Assembly (NCBI GenBank): GCA_963807015.1
Contig: CAWEAS010000033.1
Location: forward strand, 1-64,000
DNA: 64,000 nt
Direction of reading: 5' to 3'
DNA from: JAJPKK01 sp963807015
Lineage (GTDB): Bacteria > Pseudomonadota > Alphaproteobacteria > Rhizobiales > Xanthobacteraceae
Position 1 is the stretch's first letter. The number at the start of each line of letters is the position of its first letter. Shown here piece after piece: positions 16,311 through 24,515 of the stretch. The translations under genes and the position numbers were made by a program. The notes beneath the pieces were generated by a model. It did not search any database. It worked only from the letters and a program-made list of their open reading frames with translations, and was not told the DNA's origin.

Positions 16311-18113
16311 ATGGCTGCAAACAATATGCTCGACGGTGCCCAGGTGATCGTGGACTACCTGATCCGCGAAAAGGTGCCGTATGCGTTCGGGCTGTGCGGC
16401 CACGGCAACATCCAGTTCATCGACGCGCTCTACGACCGTTCATCCGACATCAAGACCATCTCGGTCCATCACGAGACCGTCGCCGGCTTCATGGCGGATG
16501 TCTATTACCGCGTGTCCGGTCAGCCGACTGCGACCTTCACCTCGTGCGGCCCCGGTTCCGCCAATCTGCCGATCGCGCTCGGCAACTCGTTTCTCGATTC
16601 GGTGCCCTTTCTCGCCGTCACCGGCAACGTGCCGACCAGCCAGTTCAACCGCGGTGCCTTCCAGGAACTCTATCGCCACTACCAGGCCGACTTTCCTTCG
16701 ACCGTGCGCGCCTATTGCAAGCGCGTCTTTCAGCCGACCCGCGGCGACATGGTGCCGCTCGCAGTGCGCCAGGCGTGGAAGACCATGGTGACGGGGCGGC
16801 CCGGGCCGGTGGTGCTCGACGTTCCCTTCGATGTGTTTCGCGAGGCGGCGGCCGAAGTGAGCCCGAGGCCCGAAGAGTGGACCGCCAATATCTCGTGCCG
16901 TTGCGGCGCTGATCCCGAGGGCGTCGTTCGCGCCGTCGACATGCTGCTCGCCGCGGAGCGTCCTGTGATTCTGATCGGGCAGGGCGTGAAATATGGCGGC
17001 GCCGCGGAAGACCTGCGTGCGCTCGCCGAAAGCCTCGACATTGCGGTCGCGTCATCAGCAAGCGGCCTCGGCGGCATCGATGCCTACCATCCGCTTGCGC
17101 TCGGGCTCGTATCGCGCAACGGACCCTATCCGGCGAACCATGCGACCCGCCAGGCGGATGTGCTGCTGGCGCTTGGCGTGCGCTTCGATGACCGCACGTC
17201 GTCGTCATGGCTCCCAGGCTACTCGTTCACGATCCCGCCGACCGAGCTCATTCACGTCGACATCGATCCGGACGAGATCGGCCGCAATTATCCGGTGGCG
17301 CTCGGCCTGATGGCCGACGTGCGCACCTTCCTGCGCCAGATGCTCGCCGAACTCGCGACGCGCAAGAACACAGGCGAGCGCGCCGCGGCGCGAAAAAGTT
17401 GGCTCGAGGCGATCGCCGGTTATCGCAAGGAATGGGACGCGTTCGTCGCGCCCGGATTCACCGACGATGCCTCGCCGATCAATCCGCAGCGCGCCGCTCA
17501 CGAGATCGATCAGGCGCTGCCTCGCGATGCGATCCTCGTCAGCGACATCGGCGTCCACCACAACTGGCTGAACCAGTTCTGCAAGCCGCGCCGGCCGGAT
17601 TCGTTGATCGGCTCCACCGGCTTCGGGCCGATGGGGTTTGGCGTCGCCGGCGTGCTCGGCGCGAAGCTTGCCGCGCCCGACCGCCCGTGCGTGTCGGTGT
17701 GCGGTGACGGCGCCTTCTTCATGCATGCGAGCGTGCTCGGCACCGCAGTCGAATACAATATCCCGGTCGTCTGGGTGGTGTGGAACAACTATGCCTATGC
17801 TTCAATCCGCGGCCTGCAGCGCGGCTATCTCGATGGCCGCGAATTTGCGACCGACTTCAAGCATCCCGACACCGGAGCGCCCTACAATCCGGATTTCGCC
17901 GCCATGGCGCGCTCGGCCGGCATCGACGGCGTGCGCATCGACCGGCCGGCCGATCTTGGCGACGCGATCCGCGCCGGGATCGCGTCCGGTCGGCCTTATC
18001 TCATCGATGCCAACATCGGCGCCGATACGAACCCGAGCGGCGCCGGAGTCTGGGAGTTGCCGGGCCTCGGTCGCGGCAAGCCCGCCATCGGCGGCCGCTA
18101 CCAGCCGACCTGA
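16311..18113 (+). CDS. Thiamine pyrophosphate-requiring enzyme (acetolactate synthase-like)
   Basis: A 600-residue protein with the three-domain layout of the family. The N-terminal Pyr domain has the catalytic Glu in SVHHETVAGFMADVYYRVSG and the GPGSANLPIALGNS loop. The central domain follows. The C-terminal PP domain carries the TPP/metal motif CGDGAFFMHASVLGTAVEYN, followed by WNNYAY. It resembles acetolactate synthase, glyoxylate carboligase or oxalyl-CoA decarboxylase relatives, but the adjacent genes do not fix the substrate: no small regulatory subunit is present, which argues against a biosynthetic IlvB. GGAGAATCCC precedes ATG 16311. It is convergent with the MetE-like gene. Confidence 0.88.
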   Translation: MAANNMLDGAQVIVDYLIREKVPYAFGLCGHGNIQFIDALYDRSSDIKTISVHHETVAGFMADVYYRVSGQPTATFTSCGPGSANLPIALGNSFLDSVPFLAVTGNVPTSQFNRGAFQELYRHYQADFPSTVRAYCKRVFQPTRGDMVPLAVRQAWKTMVTGRPGPVVLDVPFDVFREAAAEVSPRPEEWTANISCRCGADPEGVVRAVDMLLAAERPVILIGQGVKYGGAAEDLRALAESLDIAVASSASGLGGIDAYHPLALGLVSRNGPYPANHATRQADVLLALGVRFDDRTSSSWLPGYSFTIPPTELIHVDIDPDEIGRNYPVALGLMADVRTFLRQMLAELATRKNTGERAAARKSWLEAIAGYRKEWDAFVAPGFTDDASPINPQRAAHEIDQALPRDAILVSDIGVHHNWLNQFCKPRRPDSLIGSTGFGPMGFGVAGVLGAKLAAPDRPCVSVCGDGAFFMHASVLGTAVEYNIPVVWVVWNNYAYASIRGLQRGYLDGREFATDFKHPDTGAPYNPDFAAMARSAGIDGVRIDRPADLGDAIRAGIASGRPYLIDANIGADTNPSGAGVWELPGLGRGKPAIGGRYQPT

Positions 18114-18140
18114 TCACCTCCCCCTGGAGGGGAGGGTGAT
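18113..18140. terminator. Convergent hairpin between TPP enzyme and MetE-like gene
   Basis: ATCACCTCCCC faces GGGGAGGGTGAT across a short loop, followed by TTT. It sits between the two converging stop codons and could terminate both transcripts, or be one of the dispersed CCTCCCC...GGGGAGG repeats. Confidence 0.45.
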
Positions 18141-18141
18141 T

Positions 18142-19308
18142 TCAGCCCCACAGTTCCTTGGTGGCGAGGCGGGCGCCTTCGGCGAGGGCTTCTAGCTTCG
18201 CCCACATGATGCTCGGGTGAACGCGGCGATACATCGGGCTCTGGGCAAAGCCGCAATCGGTGCCGGCGATCACGTTCTCGCGGCCGACGACGCGGGCGTA
18301 GCGCACGATGCGTTCGCTCACGAGTTCGGGGTGCTCGACGATGTTGGTGGCGTGGCTGATCACGCCGGGCATCAGCACCTTGCCGGGCGGCAGCTTCACC
18401 TCCTGCCACACCTTCCATTCATGCTCGTGGCGCGGATTGGCGCCCTCGATCACGTAGGCGCCCGCGCGCATTTTTAGGATGAGGTCGACGATGTCCTTGA
18501 GCGGCACGTCGGTGGTGTGCGGGCCGGGCCAACTGCCCCAGCACACGTGATAGCGCACGCGATCCTCGGGGATGCCTTCGAGCGCGTGATTGACGACCTC
18601 GACGTACTTCGCGACCCAGCGCCGGTAGTCAAGGAAGCTCGCCGGGGGCACCATCCGGTCGTAGGTGACGGCGGTGCGGGCATCGTCGAGCTGCACCAGC
18701 AAACCGGCGTCGACGATCATGCGATACTCGGTCCGCATCGCCTCCGCGATGGCGGCGAGGCAATCGTCGTCGTTGGCATAGAACTCGTTCTTGCGATCGG
18801 GAATGACGCTCGCGGGCGCCGCCACCGGCAAAAACCCTTCGACGACGTTCGCGCCGGCGAGCGCCGCCTTGAAGTTGTCGATGTCGCGCTGGAGCGCGGC
18901 CTGGCCCGAATAAGCGATCGCGCCGACGCATACGGATTCGGACTGGGTCGCCGGCGAGTCGCGCGCATCGAGCTCGGCGTAGAATTCCGCGAAGCGGGTG
19001 CGGTCGGCGCCGCGCGCGAACGGGTTCGCTCCGCCTTTCATGGCGCGTCGTTCGAACCCGGTGAGCCGCTCCAGCGCATATTGCGACCAGCTGATGGTTT
19101 TGCCGAATTCGCCGTCGCTGACGACGTCGATGCCGGCTTCCGCCTGGCGGCGTACGATGTCCTTCACCGATTGCTTGAGGCAGGCGTCGAACGCCGCCGC
19201 GTCCACCGGACGCCGCTCCTGCTGCGCCCGCAGAAATTCGATCAGCTCCGGCGGCCGGATCAGGCTGCCGACATGGCTTGTCAGGATGCGATCGGTGCTG
19301 CGCTTCAT
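18142..19308 (-). CDS. MetE C-terminal-like (cobalamin-independent methionine synthase family) protein
   Basis: A 388-residue protein equal to the catalytic half of MetE only, beginning MKRSTDRILTSHVGSLIRPP. Zinc-ligand positions are recognisable: YHVCWGSWPGPHT gives His and Cys, and AGTDCGF gives the distal Cys. Short MetE-like proteins of this type act as methyltransferases on small thiols or as lyases of the epoxyalkane:CoM transferase type; they lack the N-terminal folate domain of true MetE. The longer open frame upstream of ATG 19308 is antisense to eutA and was ignored. The context (TPP lyase, EutA-like, bicupin) suggests a catabolic role, which is inference. Confidence 0.85.
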   Translation of the reverse strand: MKRSTDRILTSHVGSLIRPPELIEFLRAQQERRPVDAAAFDACLKQSVKDIVRRQAEAGIDVVSDGEFGKTISWSQYALERLTGFERRAMKGGANPFARGADRTRFAEFYAELDARDSPATQSESVCVGAIAYSGQAALQRDIDNFKAALAGANVVEGFLPVAAPASVIPDRKNEFYANDDDCLAAIAEAMRTEYRMIVDAGLLVQLDDARTAVTYDRMVPPASFLDYRRWVAKYVEVVNHALEGIPEDRVRYHVCWGSWPGPHTTDVPLKDIVDLILKMRAGAYVIEGANPRHEHEWKVWQEVKLPPGKVLMPGVISHATNIVEHPELVSERIVRYARVVGRENVIAGTDCGFAQSPMYRRVHPSIMWAKLEALAEGARLATKELWG

Positions 19309-19432
19309 GTGACGGTCTCGCGAGATGAATTCGGAGCCGTGGCTTAGGCGGTCGCTACGGACATGACAAGCCTTGCATGCGTGGGCTGTGGCCCCGATGT
19401 TGGCCCATCGTCGCGGGGGCGTGGTAGAGAAC

Positions 19433-19501
19433 GGAGCGCGGGCGTCCCGCCCGCCCTTTTTGCAGGCGGAGAGAGAACAGCGGGCGAGACGCCCGCGCTC
19501 C
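19433..19501. repeat. Inverted repeat of 22 bp upstream of eutA-like gene
   Basis: The arm at 19433-19454 (GGAGCGCGGGCGTCCCGC...) is matched by its reverse complement at 19480-19501 with one mismatch, around a 25-nt spacer. It is a REP-like intergenic hairpin and ends 11 bp before the eutA-like start, so it may affect translation or be neutral. Confidence 0.6.
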
Positions 19502-19512
19502 TGAGAGAAAAA

Positions 19513-21015
19513 ATGCACGAGCTCGATATCTTTCACGAACACCTGATGACCGAGGAGGAGCGCGCGGAAATCGCGCGCTACATCTGGAACCAGGAGAACG
19601 TCGAACTCGCGACCATCGGCATCGACATCGGCAGCTCGACCTCGCACCTCCTGTTCGCCAAGGTGCTGCTGCAACGCCAGACCCAAGGACTGTCGAGCCG
19701 CTTCGCCGTCGTTCATCGCCAGGTGATCTGGCGTTCGCCCATCATGCTCACGCCGTTCCTGCCGGACGGCACGATCGAAGCAGCGAAGCTCGGCGTGTTC
19801 ATCAGCGATTGCTATCGCGAGGCCGGATTGGCGCCGGAGGACATCGACAGCGGCGCGGTCATCCTCACCGGCGAGGCCATCAAACGCAAGAACGCGAAAG
19901 CGATCGACGAGCTGTTCGCGGCGCAAGCCGGCAAGTTCGTGTGCGCGACCGCGGGCCACAAGCTCGAGTGCACGCTTGCCGCGCACGGTGCCGGCGCGGT
20001 GAAACTCTCCAAGGAACGCGGCGAGTGCCTGCTCCATGTCGATATCGGCGGCGGCACGACGAAGCTCGCGCTCATCGACAACGGGACGATCGTCGGTGTC
20101 TCGGCGTTCGCGGTCGGTGGGCGCCTCGTTGCCGCTGATGACAGCGGCGCCTGGACGCGCCTCGACGACTCGGCTCGCCTCGCTGCCGAAGCGCTCGATT
20201 TGGCGACCGACGCGGCGACGCTGGCCCGGCCTGACGTGCGCGATGCCATCGCTCTCCGGCTCGCGGCGATTGCCGCGGACTATATCCTCGGCGCGCCGCC
20301 CGACGCCCTCGGCCAGGCGCTGCTTCTGACCGAGCCGTTGCCGCGCGATGTCGCGCCCGCTGCAATCACCTTCTCGGGCGGCGTCGCCGAATATCTCTTC
20401 GGCTACGAGAGCCGCGACTACGGCGATATCGCGAATGCGCTCGCGGCTGCCCTGCGCGATGAGCTGAAGAGGCGCACAAGTCTCAAGCTGATCGATCCGG
20501 GCCAGCGCATCCGCGCGACCGTGATCGGCGCCTCCCAATTCACGGTGCAGGTGAGTGGCAAGACCATCCATCTGCCGCGCGCGGGCGTGCTGCCGGTGCA
20601 CAACGTCCCGGTCGTGCCTATCGGCCTCGATCTCAGCGGCGCAATCGACGGCGCGGCCATCACGGCGGCGATCGGCAGAGGCTTGGCACGGCTCGATCTT
20701 GCGGACGATGCGCGGGTCGCGATCGCGTTCGCCTGGCTGGGCGATCCCGATCATCCGCGGCTCGCCGCGGCAGCGCGCGCGATCATGGCGGCGACCGCGC
20801 CGCAAGGCCGGCGCGATGCGCCGCTCATGCTGATGATCGACGGCGACGTCGGCAAGACCATGGGCCGCATCATGACCGAAGAACTTGGGCTCGCCGGCGA
20901 TCTCGTCGCCATCGATGGCGTGCAGCTTGCCGAACTCGATTTCGTCGATGTGGGTGAATTGATTTCGCCCCCCGGCGTCGTCCCGGTGGTGATCAAGTCG
21001 CTGCTGTTCTCGTAG
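19513..21015 (+). CDS. eutA: EutA-like ammonia-lyase reactivating factor
   Basis: A 500-residue protein of the EutA family, an actin/Hsp70-fold ATPase that releases damaged cobalamin from ethanolamine ammonia-lyase. Nucleotide-binding motifs are IGIDIGSSTSHLLF (phosphate 1, about residue 36) and LHVDIGGGTTKLALIDNG (phosphate 2), plus TFSGGVAEYLFG. ATG 19513 matches the family N-terminus (MHELDIFHEHLMTEEERAEI). No eutB or eutC is in the window; instead a bicupin gene follows on the same strand. It may therefore serve a lyase encoded elsewhere or another B12 enzyme. The family call is strong; the symbol is by family. Confidence 0.85.
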   Translation: MHELDIFHEHLMTEEERAEIARYIWNQENVELATIGIDIGSSTSHLLFAKVLLQRQTQGLSSRFAVVHRQVIWRSPIMLTPFLPDGTIEAAKLGVFISDCYREAGLAPEDIDSGAVILTGEAIKRKNAKAIDELFAAQAGKFVCATAGHKLECTLAAHGAGAVKLSKERGECLLHVDIGGGTTKLALIDNGTIVGVSAFAVGGRLVAADDSGAWTRLDDSARLAAEALDLATDAATLARPDVRDAIALRLAAIAADYILGAPPDALGQALLLTEPLPRDVAPAAITFSGGVAEYLFGYESRDYGDIANALAAALRDELKRRTSLKLIDPGQRIRATVIGASQFTVQVSGKTIHLPRAGVLPVHNVPVVPIGLDLSGAIDGAAITAAIGRGLARLDLADDARVAIAFAWLGDPDHPRLAAAARAIMAATAPQGRRDAPLMLMIDGDVGKTMGRIMTEELGLAGDLVAIDGVQLAELDFVDVGELISPPGVVPVVIKSLLFS

Positions 21016-21019
21016 CAGG

Positions 21020-21144
21020 GATCAGGTATCAGGTATCAAGGATCGAGCTATCCGCGAGCCGGGGCAGATGACACCCGGCAGCGAACCGTCGTAGTTTTCC
21101 GTCGCGATATCTCATGCTTGATCCCTGATTGCTGATACCTGATC
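21020..21144. repeat. Intergenic inverted repeat GATCAGGTATCAG
   Basis: GATCAGGTATCAG at 21020-21032 is exactly reversed at 21132-21144, with extra partial copies of the same words between. It fills the gap between eutA and the bicupin gene. The words look like a degenerate dispersed repeat rather than an operator. Confidence 0.5.
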
Positions 21145-21160
21145 TTGGCCGGAGGAAACG

Positions 21161-22294
21161 ATGAGCGAACAAAAAGCGCCCTATGGCGTCGACGCCTATC
21201 TCGATTGGGTCGAGAGCGAAGGACTTAACGTGTTCGACGACATCGCGGTCGACCTGTTCGCGCTGGAGACCGCACCGTGGGCGCGCAGCGGCGTGAAAGC
21301 GGCCGCGGTGCATCTCAACGGTCGCGGCGATTTCGCCAATATGTTCGTGTTCGACATTCCGCCTGGCGGGTCCACCATCCCGCAGCGTCATCTGTACGAG
21401 GATGTGGTCTACGTCCTTGAGGGAACCGGCTCGACCCAGATCGAATTCGCCGACGGCCGCAAGAAGAGCTTCGAATGGGGGCCGCGCAGCCTGTTCGCGA
21501 TCCCGCTCAACGCCAAGCACCGTCACTTCAACGGCTCCGGCCGCGAGCGCGCGCTGATCGTCAGCACCACGGACCTGCCCCTGGTGCTCAACACATTCCA
21601 CGATGCGCGTTTCATCTTCGAGACTGACTACGAGTTCACCGCGCGCACCGGCAAAAACGAGTATTTCGCCGGCGAGGGCGATCTGATCACCGTGCGACCC
21701 GGCAATCACATGTGGGAGACGAATTTCGTCCCCGACCTCGCCTCGATCGAGCTGAAGTCATGGGGTGACCGCGGCGCCGGCGGCACCAACATCATGTTCG
21801 TGCTCGCCGACGGCACCATGCACGCCCATATTTCCGAAATGCCGGTCGGCACCTACAAGAAGGGCCATCGTCACGGCCCGGGCTTCCACGTGATGTGCGT
21901 CACCGGCCACGGCTATTCGCTCTTGTGGTACGAAGGCGAGAAGGATTTCAAGCGCCTCGACTGGCGACATGGCGTGGTGTTTCCGCCGGCCGACCGCCAG
22001 TTCCACCAGCATTTCAACTCGAGCCGTTTCCCTGCGCGCTATCTCGCGACCGGCGTCGGCGGCCTGCGCTATCCGCTCACGACGCAGCAGCGCCGCTCGC
22101 TCCTCGGCCTCAAGCCCGGCGAGAAAGGCGCAGTATCGCTCGACATCAAGGAGGGCGGCGACCAGATCGAGTACGAGGACCAGGACAAGCGCATCCACCC
22201 GATCTGGCTTGAGGAAATGCGCAAGAACGGCGTCACGCCGCGCATGCAGAAATATTTCCCCGACGACGAAGCCGCGACCGAAGCCGCGGAGTAG
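21161..22294 (+). CDS. Bicupin (double cupin domain) protein
   Basis: A 377-residue protein with two cupin folds. The first (about residues 60-140) contains PPGGSTIPQRHLYEDVVYVLEG and a late FAIPLNAKHRHFN. The second (about 215-300) contains MPVGTYKKGHRHGPGFHVMCVTGHG with the HxH metal ligands and a late DRQFHQHFN. It resembles gentisate-type and other ring-cleaving or isomerising bicupins, but lacks a clear match. GGAGG lies 9 nt before ATG 21161. The metal centre looks complete in the second domain and partial in the first. It follows eutA by 145 bp. Confidence 0.8.
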   Translation: MSEQKAPYGVDAYLDWVESEGLNVFDDIAVDLFALETAPWARSGVKAAAVHLNGRGDFANMFVFDIPPGGSTIPQRHLYEDVVYVLEGTGSTQIEFADGRKKSFEWGPRSLFAIPLNAKHRHFNGSGRERALIVSTTDLPLVLNTFHDARFIFETDYEFTARTGKNEYFAGEGDLITVRPGNHMWETNFVPDLASIELKSWGDRGAGGTNIMFVLADGTMHAHISEMPVGTYKKGHRHGPGFHVMCVTGHGYSLLWYEGEKDFKRLDWRHGVVFPPADRQFHQHFNSSRFPARYLATGVGGLRYPLTTQQRRSLLGLKPGEKGAVSLDIKEGGDQIEYEDQDKRIHPIWLEEMRKNGVTPRMQKYFPDDEAATEAAE

Positions 22295-22307
22295 AGTAGC
22301 GGAGAGG

Positions 22308-22431
22308 CCGTAGCCCGCATGGAGCGCCGCACTTGCGGCGCGTAATGCGGGAGCAGCCTATTTAATCGTCGAAACCGGCCCCGGATTTCGGGACTGCGAA
22401 GACGCAGCCCCTGCATCCGGGCTACGACACT
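22308..22431. repeat. Dispersed intergenic repeat
   Basis: The block begins GTAGCCCGCATGGAGCG and ends CATCCGGGCTAC, with inner GCGCCGCACTTGCGGCGC. It is a palindromic element of the type scattered between genes in these genomes. It separates the converging bicupin and thiolase genes and may act as a transcription end. Confidence 0.6.
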
Positions 22432-22446
22432 AACCGGTCCTGCCCC

Positions 22447-23622
22447 TCAGCGCTCCAAGCACATGGCGATGCCCATGCCGCCGCCGATGCAGAGCGTGGC
22501 GAGGCCCTTCTTGGCGTTGCGGCGCTCCATTTCATAGAGCAGCGTCACGAGCACGCGCGCGCCCGACGCGCCGATGGGATGGCCGAGCGCGATGGCGCCG
22601 CCATTGACGTTGACCTTGCCGGTGTCCCAGCCGAGGTCTTTGTTGACGGCGAAGGCCTGGGCGGCGAACGCTTCGTTCGCTTCGACAAGATCGAGGTCGT
22701 CGATCTTCCAGCCCGCTTTCTTGAGCGCCGCGCGCGATGCCGGGATCGGACCCGTGCCCATGATGGCCGGATCGACGCCAGCATGGGCCCAGGACACGAT
22801 GCGCGCGAGCACCTTGCGGTTCTCCTTGGCCGCTTCGCTCGCCTTCATCAGCACCACGGCGGCGGCGCCATCATTGATGCCCGACGCATTGGCGGCGGTC
22901 ACGGTGCCGTCCTTGCTGAACGCCGGCCGCAGCTTTGCGACCGTTTCGATGGTGGTGCCGTGTTTGGGATATTCGTCGCTGTCGACGACGATGTCGCCCT
23001 TGCGCGATTTCACGATGACCGGCGCGATCTCGCTCTTGAAGCGGCCGGCTTTCTGAGCGGCCTCGGCCTTATTCTGCGAGGCGACCGCGAATTCATCCTG
23101 CTGGGTGCGGGTGATCTGCCATTGCTTGGCGACGTTCTCGGCGGTGTTGCCCATGTGGTAGCCGTTGAAGGCATCCCACAGCCCGTCCTTGATCATGGTG
23201 TCGACCATCTGGAAGTCGCCCATCTTCACGCCGTTGCGCAGGTGCGCACAGTGCGGCGCCATGCTCATGGATTCCTGGCCGCCTGCGACCACGACGTCGG
23301 AGTCGCCGTTGAGAATGGCCTGATAACCGAGCGCGACCGTACGCAGGCCCGAGCCGCAGAGCTGGTTCACCGCCCAGGCGGGGCTTTCGACCGGAATGCC
23401 GGCCGCAATTGACGCCTGGCGGGCCGGGTTCTGGCCTTCGCCGGCGGTCAGGATCTGGCCCATGATCACTTCGGAAACCCGGGGCGCCTCGACACCCGCC
23501 CTTTCCAGCGCGGCCATGATCGCGGTCTTGCCGAGCTCATGCGCCGGCAGGTTCGCGAACACGCCGTTGAACGACCCGACCGGAGTACGCGCTGCTCCAA
23601 CGATGACGATATCGTCCTTCAT
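22447..23622 (-). CDS. phaA: Acetyl-CoA C-acetyltransferase (thiolase)
   Basis: 391 residues, the standard biosynthetic thiolase size. Cys in NQLCGSGLRTVALG is the acyl-accepting nucleophile; His in NVNGGAIALGHPIGASG and Cys in LCIGGGMGIAMCLER complete the active site. It condenses two acetyl-CoA to acetoacetyl-CoA, the first step of polyhydroxybutyrate synthesis. The divergent phaR gene 260 bp upstream supports the PHB role; a phaB reductase is expected beyond but is not in the window. ATG 23622 gives the normal N-terminus (MKDDIVIVGAARTPVGSFNG). Confidence 0.92.
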   Translation of the reverse strand: MKDDIVIVGAARTPVGSFNGVFANLPAHELGKTAIMAALERAGVEAPRVSEVIMGQILTAGEGQNPARQASIAAGIPVESPAWAVNQLCGSGLRTVALGYQAILNGDSDVVVAGGQESMSMAPHCAHLRNGVKMGDFQMVDTMIKDGLWDAFNGYHMGNTAENVAKQWQITRTQQDEFAVASQNKAEAAQKAGRFKSEIAPVIVKSRKGDIVVDSDEYPKHGTTIETVAKLRPAFSKDGTVTAANASGINDGAAAVVLMKASEAAKENRKVLARIVSWAHAGVDPAIMGTGPIPASRAALKKAGWKIDDLDLVEANEAFAAQAFAVNKDLGWDTGKVNVNGGAIALGHPIGASGARVLVTLLYEMERRNAKKGLATLCIGGGMGIAMCLER

Positions 23623-23879
23623 CACAAAGCTCCTGGTTTCGGGGTTTCGGGTTCGGCCGCTGAACCGGCGCTCCGGGCCGGCAATGATGCCAAGGTCAAT
23701 GGCGCTCCACCCTGTCAAAGTCAATCGGACAGCCGGACATGTCGGTCTCCCCGTCGAGGCGGACAGGAATTCACTGCGCCGCATCCTGGCAGATAGGCAA
23801 AAATGGAACATAAAACAGTGGCCTGTCGCCGCAAAAGCGCATACTTTCGATGCAGGCAACAGCGGCCGAGGATGTGGGC

Positions 23880-24485
23880 ATGGTGGCAGCGATGGCCAAG
23901 ACGGAAGAGCCGATCGTCATCAAGAAGTACGCTAACCGGCGACTCTACAATACCGGGAGCAGCACCTATGTGACGCTGGAAGACCTTGCCGGGATGGTCA
24001 AAAATGGCGAGGACTTCATCGTCTATGACGCCAAGTCCGGCGAGGAAATCACCCGCTCGGTCCTGACCCAGATCATCTTTGAGCAGGAGAACAAGGGTGG
24101 GCAGAACCTTTTACCCATCACGTTCCTGCGCCAGCTGATCCGCTTCTATGGCGACAGCATGCAGATGCTGGTGCCGCGCTATCTCGAAGTCTCGATCGAA
24201 TCCCTGACGCGCGAGCAGGAGAAGTTTCGCCAGCAGCTGAGCCAGGCCTTCGGGGTCGGTCCGTTCGGCGCGCTGGAGGATCAGGTCCGGCGCAACATGG
24301 AGATGTTCGAGCGCGCCTTTGCGATGTTCGCACCCTTCGCGCGCCGCGAGAGTCAGACCGCCGAGGCTGAAAAGGCCGCGGCGGCGGCTGCGCCTGCCGC
24401 GGGCGGCGGCGAGATCGACGATCTCAAGCGCCAGCTCGACGACGTCCAGAAGCGCCTTGATCGCCTGACCGAAACCAAAAGCTAG
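23880..24485 (+). CDS. phaR: Polyhydroxyalkanoate synthesis repressor PhaR
   Basis: 201 residues. The N-terminal PHB accumulation regulatory domain is unmistakable (IVIKKYANRRLYNTGSSTYV, then TLEDLAGMVKNGEDFIVYDAKSGEEITRSVLTQIIFEQE). A region for PHB/phasin control follows (FLRQLIRFYGDSMQMLVPRYLE), and then an alanine-rich C-terminus with a terminal coiled coil. It represses phasin and PHB genes and binds PHB granules. ATG 23880 has GAGGA seven bases upstream; ATG 23892 (MAKTEEP) is equally close to the usual start. It is divergent from the thiolase gene. Confidence 0.92.
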   Translation: MVAAMAKTEEPIVIKKYANRRLYNTGSSTYVTLEDLAGMVKNGEDFIVYDAKSGEEITRSVLTQIIFEQENKGGQNLLPITFLRQLIRFYGDSMQMLVPRYLEVSIESLTREQEKFRQQLSQAFGVGPFGALEDQVRRNMEMFERAFAMFAPFARRESQTAEAEKAAAAAAPAAGGGEIDDLKRQLDDVQKRLDRLTETKS

Positions 24486-24515
24486 TTTCCGCTGACCGCA
24501 GCGACCTGGTCGCCG

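Noticed and set aside
19309..20805. N-terminal extension of the MetE-like frame by 499 codons
   Set aside because: It is antisense to eutA, with shadow composition; the family start is ATG 19308.
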